A stretch of DNA of 64,000 nucleotides, taken from assembly GCA_013368325.1 (NCBI GenBank), contig JAACJK010000166.1, positions 682,001 through 746,000 of the forward strand, in the 5' to 3' direction. Positions 11,566-23,743 of the stretch are shown piece by piece. The translations under genes and the position numbers were made by a program. The number at the start of each line of letters is the position of its first letter. Position 1 is the stretch's first letter. The notes below the pieces were generated by a model. It was given only the letters and a program-made list of their open reading frames with translations, did not search any database and had not been told where the DNA came from. Source of the DNA: Ephemerocybe angulata (taxonomy: Eukaryota > Basidiomycota > Agaricomycetes > Agaricales > Psathyrellaceae).

Positions 11566-14392
11566 CTAGTCCTCGTCATCATCACGACCGAAACCCCCAA
11601 TGGGCTCGTATGTCGCCTCTGTCGTGTCTCTCTTCCAGAGAATCCTGACGCCATAGAAGAAACCGCAGATAATGACGAGACCCATTGAGCCGACAGCAGT
11701 GGGTGCCCCGTACTCGACCCACCACTTGGGCTGGTATGGAACCAAGAGGCGATCAATTTGGATGACCCCGCCTGCACCACTGCCGGTGGTTGATCGGCCC
11801 CAGGCGACCACACGCGCAAAATCTCCTTCTCCATCCGTACCTCGTGCGCCTTTGATGCCAACGACATAGCTGTCCTCCTCCTGCATCTTCTGGAAGACGA
11901 TGTCTCCATAGACGGAAGTCGGTGACCGCAACGTCGAGTAGGTTGCGTCGTCCAAGACGAGCGGGCGATTATTGTTCAAGGGGACATCGACTTGGTCGCC
12001 TGTGAAATCCGTCTCCGGGACAGGAACGGGGATCAAGTGCTGCTCAACAAGCGCCTTGAGGCCTTCCTCGTCGGCGTAAAGTTCGGTAAGGTTGTACTTC
12101 TTGAAGGCCTCGTCTGGTGGACAAAGAAGCGTCCACCCGACACTTTCAGTGTACTGGCCTGCGTATGGCGTGTCCTCTGGGGGCGCAGTACCGTTCAAGA
12201 CCCAACCAAATCCTGCCTTGTTGACCAAAGATGCCATAGTGCTTCCCTTGGCAGCTTTAACCAACTTCCCGACTGTGAGCTGCACAGACCGAGGAATCAG
12301 GATGTCGGAAACCTCATGGATAACACCTGTCTTGGTGAGGAGGTTCCGAGGTGTAATTTCGGCCTTGAGGCCGACCCAGCCGCCACTTGCACCCACATAC
12401 ATCGTGTCGTTCTTCGTCCGTTGGAAAGTTACGTCAGAACCCTCGAGAGTAGCAAACGTGTGTTGGCTACCCTTGGAAAGGCGAGTAGCATATTCCACCG
12501 AATCGAGTGTATGGTGAAGAAGAACGCTTTCCAAGTCAAGTTTGGCGGAGGGCGAAAGGAGATGTGCGCTGACAAGAGAACCAAGGCGCTTGAACGCGTC
12601 GTTGCGAGGGATGAGTAGAGTTGTATGTGGCGTTGTTCGCAGGGTATCGGCTTGAGAAGAGGATAGAACCGCCGCGAGGAACGAAGAAAGATCGAGTAAA
12701 GGCAGTGCGGTTTCCAGCGGGTCTGCCGGTGGAGTAATGGGCTTGTTGATGAAGTAGATTATCGAGTTGTTGACATGCACTGACCCGTACTGGGTTAGAG
12801 CGTGTCCTATGAACGACTTCACCACTCACCTGGCTCGCTGATAACGCCTGCACCTCCAAAAGTGATGTGCCTCGATGTTTTCTTCTTTGGATCCCCCAAG
12901 TCAACCTCGACCGGAAGAACTTGTCGCCCTCCTGCGAGCCCATCTTCAATGAGCTCAGTCTCCAAAAGAAGGCCATCTTCCATCTTCTTGGGTGTCCAGC
13001 GACCAGGGAGGAAATGATACTGGAGCAGTCTCCTTAGCTCTTTACTCCCCCTCTCGGGTAAGTCAGAGCCTCCAAGGATTGACATAATATCATCCGTTGG
13101 AGCAAGGATTGTGTACTCTGGATCGGTGTCGTTGATGAGCGGGGTTAAGTCTACTGAGTGGAGCAGAGAGACGAAGGTAGTGCAGTTGAGGGCGAGCAGG
13201 TACTTCTCCGGGGTCAGTTTGAGGGCGTTTGGGGGGATGAGCAAAGAGTCGACGAGATGTAGCACACCGTTAGACGCGTATATGTCAGGTTGAACAAGCT
13301 CAGCGTCCGAAATCTTGACTTTGTCCTCAGGTGTTATAGCAATATCTAGTGTTGTTCCGTCCAGCGTCGTCACTAAGGGGCCCAAGTTAGGTAAAACACG
13401 AGGAGAGGGAAAGTTAAACGCACATGTAACACCAGATTTAAAGGAGTCAGACCATTCGACGGATTCCTTGACCACTGCGTGCATATTCAATATACGCTGA
13501 AGATCATCAGCCGCGAATTCGCTTTCAAGGTAGAGCCTCTCGTAGGGGTCCAGAGCGTCCCATGCTTCGTCCACTGGTAAGAATACTGTGAGATTTGCAG
13601 TGGTGTTGAGACGAGAAACAGCCTCTGGCCCGAGGATCTTGTTGAAATAGGACACGGATGAGTGCTGTTCTATAACACGGGCTAAAGAGACATTAGACAT
13701 TGAAAGGCAGTGAGTGATAGAGACGAACCCAAGTCCGGTGGAGGCTCCAACACATTGTCGATCCCTATCACGACCCCATTGGCAGCTTCTGCAATTCCCT
13801 TCACGAAAGATGCTCCGCCTGCGCCAAACGCATTCACACCCACGCGCGTACCCGAATCATCAGCAAACAGTCTGACTCGCTGCGGCTTTCCTCCCAGACT
13901 CCCCCCTGGAACTGGCATCCAAGGGGGATTTGGGGGAGGCTCTCGCGTTGGAGGCTGCAGGCCGAGTCTGGGGAAGTGCAGGGTATCGTGTGTCTGGACT
14001 TTGCCTTCAGACGGCGTGTTTGGGAGCGTGTAGTTCAGAAGGTGGTAGAAGAGTTGTTGTCGAAGTTTCTCCTGGATATTGTCGGCGGTATTGAAGCTTT
14101 CGTCCTCGAGCACACTCCTCCACAACGAGTTGGATTCTGAATGTCGCTTGATGGCGTCGTTTGTCGGAGCAAACAGGGTGCTGTCCACGAGGCGATTTAG
14201 GGTTGGGATGAGTCGAGTGCGTTGCAGCAGCCGCAGCAGGGAAACATAGTCGGGATCGGCACTGAGGACATCGACGAGTGTCTTGGAAACTGTCGTTGAC
14301 GCTGTGTGGTTGGACAAAGGGATCTGGGCAGAATACGTGAACAGCGGCAGCAAGGCCGCCGTCAGTGCGACTGGAAGGCAGCCCCAGCGCAT
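11566..14392 (-). CDS. Multi-FAS1 (fasciclin) domain membrane protein
   Basis: A secretory or membrane protein of about 900 residues. It starts with a signal peptide (MRWGCLPVALTAALLPLFTYS). A series of FAS1 modules follows, probably four or five, each with a recognisable H-box core. Examples are DSTLFAPTNDAI, LTVFLPVDEAWDAL, YTILAPTDDIM, TTLLIPRNDAFKRL and WTLLCPPDEAF, each followed by a YH or VL(H)LVD-type block. Near the C-terminus is one membrane helix (SMGLVIICGFFYGVRIL), then a short acidic cytoplasmic tail. There are many NxT/S sites. Three exons: the introns lie at about 12782-12832 and at 13682-13728, the latter with a GTTCGT donor. In-frame upstream methionines exist, but the signal peptide argues for the ATG at 14390-14392. 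FAS1 proteins mediate adhesion at the cell surface or act in the vacuole; which applies here is not visible. Confidence 0.88.
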
Positions 14393-14566
14393 GGGTGGGA
14401 GCAGAGGAGGATGGTGAAAGTGGAGGCGCAGCAGCACGGAACGGGAATGCTCCGCCACGTGCCCGCATCCCCGCAATTGGCATGACGCGTTTTGGGCTGA
14501 TTCCGGTCTTGGACTGGAACGCCAATGTTACCGCCCGTATAGTCCTTACATATCTTCAACGTCGGC

Positions 14567-17500
14567 ATGCTTCAGCTCCAGCAAACCTGCACTGGCTATC
14601 CCGCCGAAGGCCTGCAGTTTATCCGGTTACCCAAGGAGACCCTCCTGGTGAGCAACGCCTGTCGTCACCCGGAATTCGCGTTGTTGAATTCTCAAAGCTG
14701 TACCCGTCTGCGGACTCCGTTTTAATTCGAAATGCCCAAACTCTCGGCCTTCGACGCGTTCTTGCATTCTGGGAGGCGTTCTCTGGCATGATAAAATCCA
14801 AGGGCACTATTTCGTGCATCTCTGTCGACTCCGGAATGAGGCTGGTACGAGTTCCGGCGCTCCTTCTCAGCCCATCTGACCCCTCTGTGCGGTCCAGATC
14901 ATCGCTGCAATAGGGACTCGTGTAGTCGCATGGTCATTGTCAGACGTACAGGAGGATGCCTGGAGAGTGCACTCAACTCTGGTTCTTCCTGAAGGCCACA
15001 ATGTTAGCGCGCTCGGTAACAAGGCTGGTGAATATTAGGTTCCTGTCCTTAGTAAATGCATCGCTCAAGATTTCCAGGAATGCTTGCTGTTGGGACCGAT
15101 AGAGGCTTCAGTCTCTACACTCTCGTGATGGAAAATGACCTTCCGACATGGGCTCAGAAATGGTCGACCCCGTGAGTTCCTGGATGCATCCCGCTTCCAC
15201 CCTTACCTGAACCTCATTAGTGTAAAGGGCATTATACATGTCAATTTTGCGCCATCTTTGATGTATATTGCCACAGTCTCCAAGGTATCTTCATTCGCTA
15301 TGAGAGCGGTTCTAGACTTGATGCCTGAACGACAGCACGATACTTCATTGCGACTTTATTCGACTGCTGCTGGACGTCAAACTCAAGCTCTTCCCCACCC
15401 TCGGCAGGTCACAAAAATAGCTTGGCGTCGGCCACAGCCATCGAGCCGGTAAACACCCCAATAATCCTCAGCCAGTGCAGATAACCTTACCAGTCCCATA
15501 GATACGACTTGATATTATACAGTATCACTTCTGATTCTGTGTTGCGCATATTCATACCCATCATCGACTCCCCGGAATACCTACAGCTGCACGCATCCTT
15601 GGATTTGTTTTCTTCACTACCGTTTTCAGTCGCCCTCAAGCACGCAAACTCCCACTCGTCCATATTTTGGCTGGACCGCCAGACAGTCGGAACAGTACTT
15701 GACCATATCCTTAACCAGTCGAGCGAAGAAGATGAATCAAAGAAGAGACGAATACAGGAGATTAAGGATGAAGGTTGGGATCTTTTCCTCCGTGTTCTGG
15801 GGGACGGGTCAATCGTTGTCACAGCAGTGGCGGTAAGTAAGTTCCCCCCCGCCCATGTTCTCTGCTGAAAGATTCCCCTGTAGAATATCGACCGACGCCC
15901 ACCTACCCTACTTAGGCAATTCACGCTCCAGCAATCTCAGCCGTCCATCTTTACGCATCCGCCATCTTACCTTTATCTTCTGCCCCATCAAAATACAGCC
16001 TTGCTGACGATGGTCACAAGTACCCCTCTCATGGCATTTGAGCTTTCCCCTCTTGCATTCTTCGACGCCAAATCGCATGGATTAAAGCTTATCGCCGCCT
16101 TTCCTGAGAGAGAGCCAGAGGAAGAACGTGCGATCCTGCGGCTGGTTAGGACTCCTGAAGGGAAAGGGGTTGGTGTCATCCGTGAGGACTTTGGCGGTGA
16201 TGCTTGGACAATTTCAAAGCGAGGTACTGAACTGAAGCGTACTGGTAACTGGACAAATGGACAGTTCATGATTGTCCTGTCTGAAGGTGAGCTCTGAAGA
16301 CGGAGCACCGACTAAGCCCTGTAGTAATGGCTACGCATCTAGGTCACCAGTCCGCCACCTTTTTGCAAGAAACCGGGATTCTCACTTTGAACAGTGACCC
16401 GGCCCAAACGCTAGAGCTTCCTCGCCTGGAAAATCTCTTCACAATGCCTTCGCCGTCCGGCTGCGAGTTCATAATCGCAGTGACAGCTGACTACTCTGTC
16501 ATTCAAATCAAGGTCACTGAAGGGTTAACCACTCAGCTCTCAATCGTGTCGGAAGGCCCACTTCCTTTATCGTCGAAACCAAAATTCATTCAACCGGTGG
16601 ACCCCATGGCCTGGCCAACCATGAGAGAATGGATGGAACACGACGTACTTTTGAGTGTCTCCGAAGACGGTGAACTGGCTTTCTGGGCGCCCGAACCGTC
16701 TAACGGGGCGCCTTGGAAATGCACAGGGAAAGTGAGAACAGGGAGGAGCGGATTTAAGAAAGCCAAGTGCAGTTCGATGAAAAAGACGGCTCTCGGTATG
16801 TCCTGGCCCTCATAAGAGGTATTACAGTGCACTTACAAATGCTGGCTAGTTGTCGGGCATGAAGTTCACGACGAGCTTACCATCTGGGACTCCACAGAGT
16901 CAGTCTTCGCAACTGGCCTTGAGTACAAGAAAGAGGACAAGTGAGTTCGTATAAGCGCATTTAGAAAGTATACTGATGTCTTTATTCAGTGATCGCATTC
17001 TCGACTTGGATTGGAGTTCTACTCCGGATATGCAATCGATACTGGCTGTTGGCTACTCTCGCCATGTTGACATACTTTGCCAACAGAGGACGACCTACTT
17101 CGACCAAGGACCCGGATGGGCGCTAATCCACAGGATAGATATCTCAGGGCAAGTTAATCCGCTGCTCAAGGTGGTCCCCTCTCATATTTCGTCTTCTTTA
17201 GATTCACTCCTTATACGATCAGCGACTCTGTGTGGATGGCGAATGGTGCCTTTTTGGTTGCAGCTGGGCAACAGATGTACTTATTTGGCGAGCCTGCCGA
17301 GCCTACTGAAGCCAAGTCTCTCCAGCCCAATGAAAGCCTGTTCGAGCACGTTGCAAGGCGAAATGGGCCTTTAGAAGACTACAATCCTCAGATGCTTTTG
17401 CAATGCTTGCTTTGGGGTAATCTCGCCTTGTCTCTCTGATACAGGCATCCTAACTGACGAGCCTTCAGGCAAAATCCAACTAGTGAAGGACATCATCGTT

Positions 17501-19489
17501 AACTTGGCTTTGGACGTTGCACGCCACGAAAGGGAAGACTCTTACGACTGGACTGCATTGCCTGTCGAAAGATACCTTGAGAAAGATCAATCATTATCAT
17601 CAGTGAGTTTCCCGCATTATTGCATGGCATGTGTATTGATAGTGCTGCAGGGCTCGCAAAAACAATATAAGAACCTATTCGCATCCAATGGATATATCGA
17701 CAAGTGCGAACCGCTTGGTTTACGACTAGATATCATGCTCACTGTCCCACAGCTCCGACGAAAATTCGTTCTCTCGCGCGCTTGTGGAACGCCTGATCAG
17801 GCACCTGGAATCTCATCAGATCCCCCACCTGAACGCAAATGAGCGAGCGCATCTCATCGTGTTGATACAAACGACGTTAGAGGTGAGTAATTGCACGGCT
17901 TATGTTATCAGGCTAATTTCTACCTCGACAGATTGACGAGCAAAGGCGCGCTCTCGACGAGAATGGTCTTCGCTACTTGATATCTATGCGGTCGTTCTAC
18001 ATTCTGAATGAGAGAGCATCGAGCGATGGTACACTACCTTCCCCTGCGGCAAAGCGGGAGCGTCTCCGATATCGAGACATGCTCTGGGCTTACCACAGCG
18101 AGAGTCAAGACCTCCTTCTCAATGCCTCCATAGCAGCGTGTGGTGGCAAGATGACGTGGTCAGAGGCTCGAGCTGTAGGTCTCCCATTGTGGCTGACGTC
18201 AACCGAGACTCTGGTGAGTGTTCCATGTCTCATCGAGGTCGCTATACCTAACAGGCCTGTAGAAGCAACAATTTGAAGTCATTGCACGAAACGAGTACAT
18301 GGCTGGCGAGGTTCGCGATCCAACTAAGTGCTCACTCTTCTATTTCGCACTCGGAAAGCACAAGCTCGTCCATGGGCTCTGGAGACAAGCTGCATGGCAC
18401 AAGGAGCAGGGTCTGATGCTAAAGTTCTTGTCCAACAATTTCGCGGAACCTCGGTGGAGGACTGCCGCTCTCAAGAATGCCTTTGCTCTACTCAGCAAAC
18501 AGCGATATGGTTAGGATCCCCATCCACAACCTCTTTCCAATCAATGTCTAACCAATTGGGCGTGCAGAATACGCCGCGGCCTTCTTTTTGCTCGGTGGCT
18601 CATTAAAGGACGCCGTCAATGTCTGTCTCAAGCAGCTGAAGGACTTCCAAATGGCAGTAGCTATTGCCAGGGTGGCGGAGCAGAGTGACGAAGGTCCCAT
18701 TCTCAAGGAAATCCTATCAAATACTGTGATACCCATTGCATTCGAAGCGGGGAACCGGTACCTTGGAAGTTGGGCCTTCTGGGTCCTCCATCGCAGAGAT
18801 TTAGCAGTCCGCATCTTGCTCGTGAGTCCTTTCTTTCTGAGATGCGCTCTTGAGTCATGCTTGAACTCCCATTAGACGCCTCTAGAAGACATTGCCTCGG
18901 CTTTCAACGTGGTTGTTGAGGAGATCCAGGAGCCGCAGTATGACGACCCGAGCTTGGCTCTGCTGTTCAAGCAACTTCGGATGAAGACACTGCAAGCAGC
19001 CAAGGGGACGGCTGAAATCTCAGGGAAGTCAGAATTCAAGTTCATTCTCCAGATGGCGAAGGTGTTCTGCCGAATGGGTAAGCTCTTTACACGCCTGTGA
19101 CCCGTCGAAATCAAGGCACTGAAGGGTCGATAGGTTGCCACGTACTTGCTCTCGACCTTGTGCGATCATGGTCGTTTGCAAGGCCTCCCACTGTCGTCCA
19201 TTCCCCGCCGACGTCTCCTCTGAACGGATCCAATGCATTCAGCCCCACACAGCCCCTGTTCCCCCTAGAACCCGCTCTCAACAAGCGGGCATCCATCATG
19301 ATAGATATGGATGTCAGCTCGCTACCCCCGACGCGTGCAGATACCCCAACTAGTCAACAGCCATCAGGAATGGAAAAGGTACAAGAAGAAAGTGATCTCT
19401 TTGCCCGAAAAGCAGGGCTTGGGAAGCTCATGAAATCCGCAAAGCAGGATGTGCAAGTACCAGAGTTCGACATGAACTCATTCTTCTAG
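14567..19489 (+). CDS. RAV1: RAVE complex subunit Rav1 (DmX-like)
   Basis: Rav1 is the core of RAVE, which reassembles V-ATPase V1 with V0 on vacuolar and endosomal membranes. The N-terminal half is a WD-like double propeller (IIAAIGTRVVAWSL; FAPSLMYIATVSK). The Rav1p_C region follows: RILDLDWSSTPDMQSILAVGY, then GWALIHRIDISG, VWMANGAFLVAAGQQMYLFG, HKLVHGLWRQAAWHKEQ, and a helical block ending in LKQLKDFQMAVAIARVAEQ. Start: the ATG at 14567, first exon MLQLQQTCTGYPAEGLQ..., spliced to LYPSADSVLIRNAQTL. At least 15 exons. The product is somewhat shorter than yeast Rav1 (1,357 residues). The C-terminal tail is Ser/Pro-rich and ends MNSFF. It has a 174-bp divergent promoter with the FAS1 gene. 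Confidence 0.92.
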
Positions 19490-19679
19490 GATTTTGGATT
19501 GAAACAAGGGTCGTGGTATTTGGGAGATTAATATACAAAACATCGTCATCTTCGTGGATTTGGGGGCGAGCGGACAGCAAGTTGCATAAGTGTGGAGTCG
19601 CAGAGAAGTGAAACAGACCGTGTATGAGTGGTCGAGAGGACAAGGAAAATCCGTGAACTAGCTATGTAAGCAAGGTATA

Positions 19680-21347
19680 TTAAGTTTGGACTTCAACGTC
19701 GCGCTTCTTGAGAACAAGGTCATTGCCAGTGACGCGCTTGAAAACGTCCTGGACGTCCTCGACGACAGTCTCGAAGTGCGAGGTGGCGTCGTATGAGCGA
19801 GTGATGAAGATGTCGTCCTCCTTGCCCGTGCTCGTCGGGGTATAGATAGGGCTGATGGAAACAAACCTAGTGAAGGGAGGGCATTAGATTGAAATGAGAA
19901 CAAAAGTGGCAAAGTTCGTACTTGTCGTGGATAGGCCCCAAAAGGTTAAGACCAGGAGCGATCTCAAGCTCAGGCTTGTCGGTCTCGACGATTGTACTAA
20001 CAATGGCTACATAGATGTCCTTGGCGCAGACGTTGTGCGTTGAAGAGACCATCGCGACGTAGATATCTTGATTTCCGCGTCAAGGAGATGTTTAAACACG
20101 CAACTAAACGGGCTTACCGTTGCGGCGATTAACTTGGTTCTGGGGGATGATGATTTGGCAGGAATCAGAGTCCTCAGTTCCAGGAATGGGGTGCTTGAGC
20201 AAGCAAATCGCGCGGACGACCTTGCCTTCCTCGACGACACGCATCTTTCCTCCCTCAGCTTCCTTCCCGGCACCGAAGTAGCTTGGGTCTCCAATGATCT
20301 GTTTGGCCTTCACAGTCTCATCTCCACTACGCACACCTACGAACTTGCCATCGGCATCAGTGACGATCTCATCAATGGGCTTGTCGAGCATGTAGGTTCC
20401 GCCATAGATGGCACTGAGACGAGCGAAGGACTGAGGGAGCTCTCCGAGACCATACAAGGGATAGATGTAGGGGGATTTGCCGTATCGGGCCATGGAGGAG
20501 GTGTAGAGGATGATGCGGTCGTATGTGGGCCTTGCGGGCTTGGTGATGTAACTGCCAGCTGATTAGATATGCGCGTCAAACTGTCAAATAGGAGCTACAT
20601 ACTCATCGTCAAGATACAGGGCCATAGCATGGCCAATAAAGTCCTGGGTACCGGGTTCAAGACCGAACTTCTCGTAAACGGTCTTCATGTTATCCCTATC
20701 CAAGTTGATCCCTGGATACCGTCCATATGAGTGGCTGCGGTCATCACTGTAGGTTGCACTGGATGCGTTACCTTGGTGAGTGGCGGGATCCTCATCCTTC
20801 CAGTTCTGCAGGAATTCGAAAAACTTCTTTGCCCGGCGTTTCTCGAAAAGACCCATGAGCGAACTCTTGACTGCCTCCATCTCCGTGCTGGGCACCTTCG
20901 AGATCTTGCCGTCGCGATAAACGAAGCTTCCTGCAATCTGTTTGAACTCCAGGTACCTGGTGACCTCGGTGTGAACGAGGATCTTGGTCAGTTCACCAGA
21001 TGCAATGATGAACTTCGGAACAAGGTCGATGGCGTAGTCCCTGTCGCGCCCAAGCTCGGTGGGTGGCGCTTGATCAGGGCGGAATTTGCGATAGAGCTGT
21101 GACGACGGTGAACGACGAGTAACTTCGGCGATTAAGAAGACGTACCTGGGTGAGGTTCAAGCTGGCACTGTCGCCTCCGTAATAGTCGTTGCGATCCATA
21201 TGAAGGACCTTCTTGCCCTCCACGGAGAGTAATCCAGACAGGATACATTCTGTCAAGCCTGTACCGAGCACGATGACCTTGAGAACGGTGAGATGAGAAC
21301 ACACTATCCGTCCAGAGAGGAGGACATACGTCGTATTCTTCATCCAT
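19680..21347 (-). CDS. GDI1: Rab GDP-dissociation inhibitor
   Basis: GDI extracts prenylated, GDP-bound Rab GTPases from membranes and recycles them, so it acts in all secretory and endocytic steps. The sequence is highly conserved. It starts [21 protein letters not shown] (FAD-like GxG fold), then [20 protein letters not shown] (the Rab-binding platform), [77 protein letters not shown], and [13 protein letters not shown]. Start: the ATG at 21345-21347; exon 1 encodes only six residues. Stop at 19680-19682. The intron 20712-20771 is 60 nt with no stop, so a retained form would stay in frame. An E-box-like palindrome lies about 90 bp upstream. Confidence 0.96.
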
Positions 21348-21671
21348 GGTGGTTGGTTAGGGTGTCAAGGTATGGCTGGTTGGGAGGAGACAAGGCGTTG
21401 CCAATGTCGGGGATCGATCTTGTTATATGATGGCACTTCACGTGAACACCCCCAAAGTTAGGGGTAGACCCTGAGCTTTCAAAAGCTTTGTCTCTGAGAA
21501 CAGAGCCTGTACGTGTACATATAGCGTGCATCAACATATAAGACATGCGAGGCGGCCAAGATAATCGAAATTTATATTAAAGTCCCACGGAAATGGTAAT
21601 GTGCAAGAATGTCAAAAAATAAGGATATAGACGCCAGGTCAAGATTTATTCGTGACCTTCCAAGCTTTAAA
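21348..21671. other. Intergenic: GDI1 promoter
   Basis: Apart from the E-box at 21437-21446 I see no gene or repeat. The right half is the 3' flank of the leftward SANT/Myb gene. Confidence 0.4.
21437..21446. promoter_or_regulatory. Palindromic E-box upstream of GDI1
   Basis: TTCACGTGAA is a perfect 10-bp palindrome with a CACGTG core, 90 bp upstream of the GDI1 start codon. CACGTG is bound by bHLH factors in fungi. Use here is inferred from position only. Confidence 0.3.
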
Positions 21672-23313
21672 TCAGGAAGACTCGGCGTCCGACTGGCGCT
21701 TAAGGCGAGGCAGAGCTTTTGTCGGGCGGACGCGCTGGGACTCGGACTGAGAGTTCTCCTTGCGGATCTTCTCCACGAGAAGCTTGATCTCTACATAGAA
21801 AAGTCAGCACGATGGGGAATATAACGAAACAAATGGACGCACGCTTCTCATTGTTACGATAATACTGTTGCCAAGATTTGTCTGAGCGCTGGGGGTGCTA
21901 AAGGGAGGCGTCAGTCATAGTGCCCGTATAGCCTAGATCCGGATCACCTTTTTTGCGAATGAATCCCAACGCTCCCTCATAGAGGCAGCTTCCCAATCTC
22001 CTTGGTATCGTGCAATACGCTTTGCAACCATGTACATGTCCGCATCCGTAAAAGGTTCGCCTTTCCCGCCCATGTCTTCCTTGTCCCAATGACGAACAGG
22101 TACACCATCGTCGCTATCGCTCGCGTTAGAGATTTCGTCGTCTTCGTCGTCATTGCCATTGTCATCATCATCATCTTCGCTGGCGCTAAGATCGCGATAC
22201 CTTGGTCGCTTCGGTTTCGGTTCTTCTCGTCCCTCCGAGGGCCCAGCATTCGTGTTACCCGTTTGCCACATTTTCTCGTGTGCCTGGCTGAGGAGCTTGT
22301 CCGGGAGGTCGTGGTTATTCGACCAGTGGGACAGCCAGGATTGAGTAGTGTGATGTGGTGCCTGTAGGTGGTCAGGCACTCTGAATCTTCTATCGTTCAA
22401 CGAGGGGCCCACCTTTTCAGCAATCCTCTCGCATAGTTCATGCCGCGTCAAGGTGTTGTCTTTGATCAGGCTACGGTGAATAAACTTAATGAAGAACTCC
22501 CGATCTTCGTCTGTGTACTTATTCCCTCTTTTCAGAGGAACAACCCTGGTCGGGGGTGAGGGTGAACGCGAAGGCGGATCCGGGATCTTTATATCTGCGT
22601 TTGGAGGGGGAAGATGACTGTTGAAAACAGCGGTCGGGGCCGTAAGACTGTTGAGGGTCGCGCGGCGACTGCCTGTCGCATGAGACAAAGCAGCAACAGG
22701 GGTGTCCTCTTTGGTGCGAGCGGCCTTCGAGGTCGATGCCTTGGGAGGTGCCGACGCTTTGTTGGTACTCCCCTTGGGTCGTCCTCGCGGCCGTTTTGCT
22801 GGTACAATGGACCTAGTTGCAGATGCAGAACGTTCAGGAGATTCGTCGACATTAAACGAGGCAGGGGATGGTTTCTTGATTGCCGGTTTCTTTACTGCTG
22901 GAACCGGTCCTTGGTCCTCGCTTGCCGCCTGCTGCTGGTTGTTTTTCTCCTTAGCGTTTCGTTGACACATAGTTACCCAAGTATCGATGCGGCCTTTGTT
23001 CTCGAGGTAGTAGTCTTTCCATAGAGATGCAGAATGCCCATTAATCTAATACGCGTGTTAGAGGTTATTTCGGCGCGTGGTAGTATCGACTTACCCCGTG
23101 TAAACTGTTCAGGATTTCCTTGTAGTTCTGCCCTCGTTGAATACCGTTGAGAATATATTGAACAAGGGTCGGTTCGTCAGTGACTTGCACAGGGGCAGAC
23201 AGCGCGATCGCGTCCTGTAGGACGTTCGCAGGGATAAAGTTGAGACCAGCCATGCCCTGTGGCAGCAGCTCGCCGGCCCGTTGCGATGGAGCTGTGGCCT
23301 GCTCCCTGTTCAT
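21672..23313 (-). CDS. SANT/Myb-like nuclear protein with AT-hook-like motif
   Basis: Three helical modules of Myb/SANT appearance can be seen. One is near the N-terminus (ILNSLHG spliced to INGHSASLWKDYYLENKGRID). One is central (KYTDEDREFFIKFIHRSL...TTQSWLSHWSNN). One is C-terminal (PFTDADMYMVAKRIARYQG...KSWQQYYRNNEKLIEKL). Between them lie an AT-hook-like KRPRGRPKGSTNK, Pro/Ser-rich linkers and a strongly acidic Asp tract. This layout suggests a chromatin or telomere protein, with some resemblance to Rap1-type Myb domains, but I cannot assign orthology. The start at 23311-23313 is the best upstream ATG. Stop at 21672-21674. The intron 22362-22412 is 51 nt and stop-free, so it could be retained in frame. 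Confidence 0.75.
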
Positions 23314-23598
23314 CTGTACTGGAGTTAGCTATCCTTTCTTTAACGTCCAGTCTACAATTTGTGCAGGAAGACGTAGAGTGGTCCGTGGTCCAAACACTAG
23401 AACATACTTCAGCCGTGTCAAAGCAACTATGACTGTCCTACGACATGGAAAGTTAGTCCTGCCTTTGCAGCCATTTGAATTGCTTTCACTCACCTAGCGG
23501 TATACAAAGAGGGGGTAGAAGGGCAAGACACCGGAGAGTTGGTATTTTCTGGTGAGCTCAACGAGTCAAAGGCGCGCATCCAATTCAGTGAGTGATTA

Positions 23599-23636
23599 GT
23601 TACGTAACCAATCAAAAGTCAACCACGTGTGTGGTT
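23599..23636. promoter_or_regulatory. Promoter motifs between SANT/Myb gene and MMSDH
   Basis: Three motifs cluster 108-145 bp before the MMSDH ATG. GTTACGTAAC at 23599-23608 is a perfect palindrome of bZIP type. CCAAT follows at 23608-23612. AACCAC and GTGGTT form an inverted repeat around GTGT at 23621-23636. They sit in the 430-bp divergent spacer and could serve either gene. The assignment to factors is inference. Confidence 0.4.
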
Positions 23637-23743
23637 ATTATTGGAGTCTTGGCATCACTGACTCCAAGATCCGTTAGAAGCACCGCGCCGGGCCTTCCCC
23701 AGACTTCAGCGTTCAGCGAGCCTCCATCTGCTTCTACCCCACC

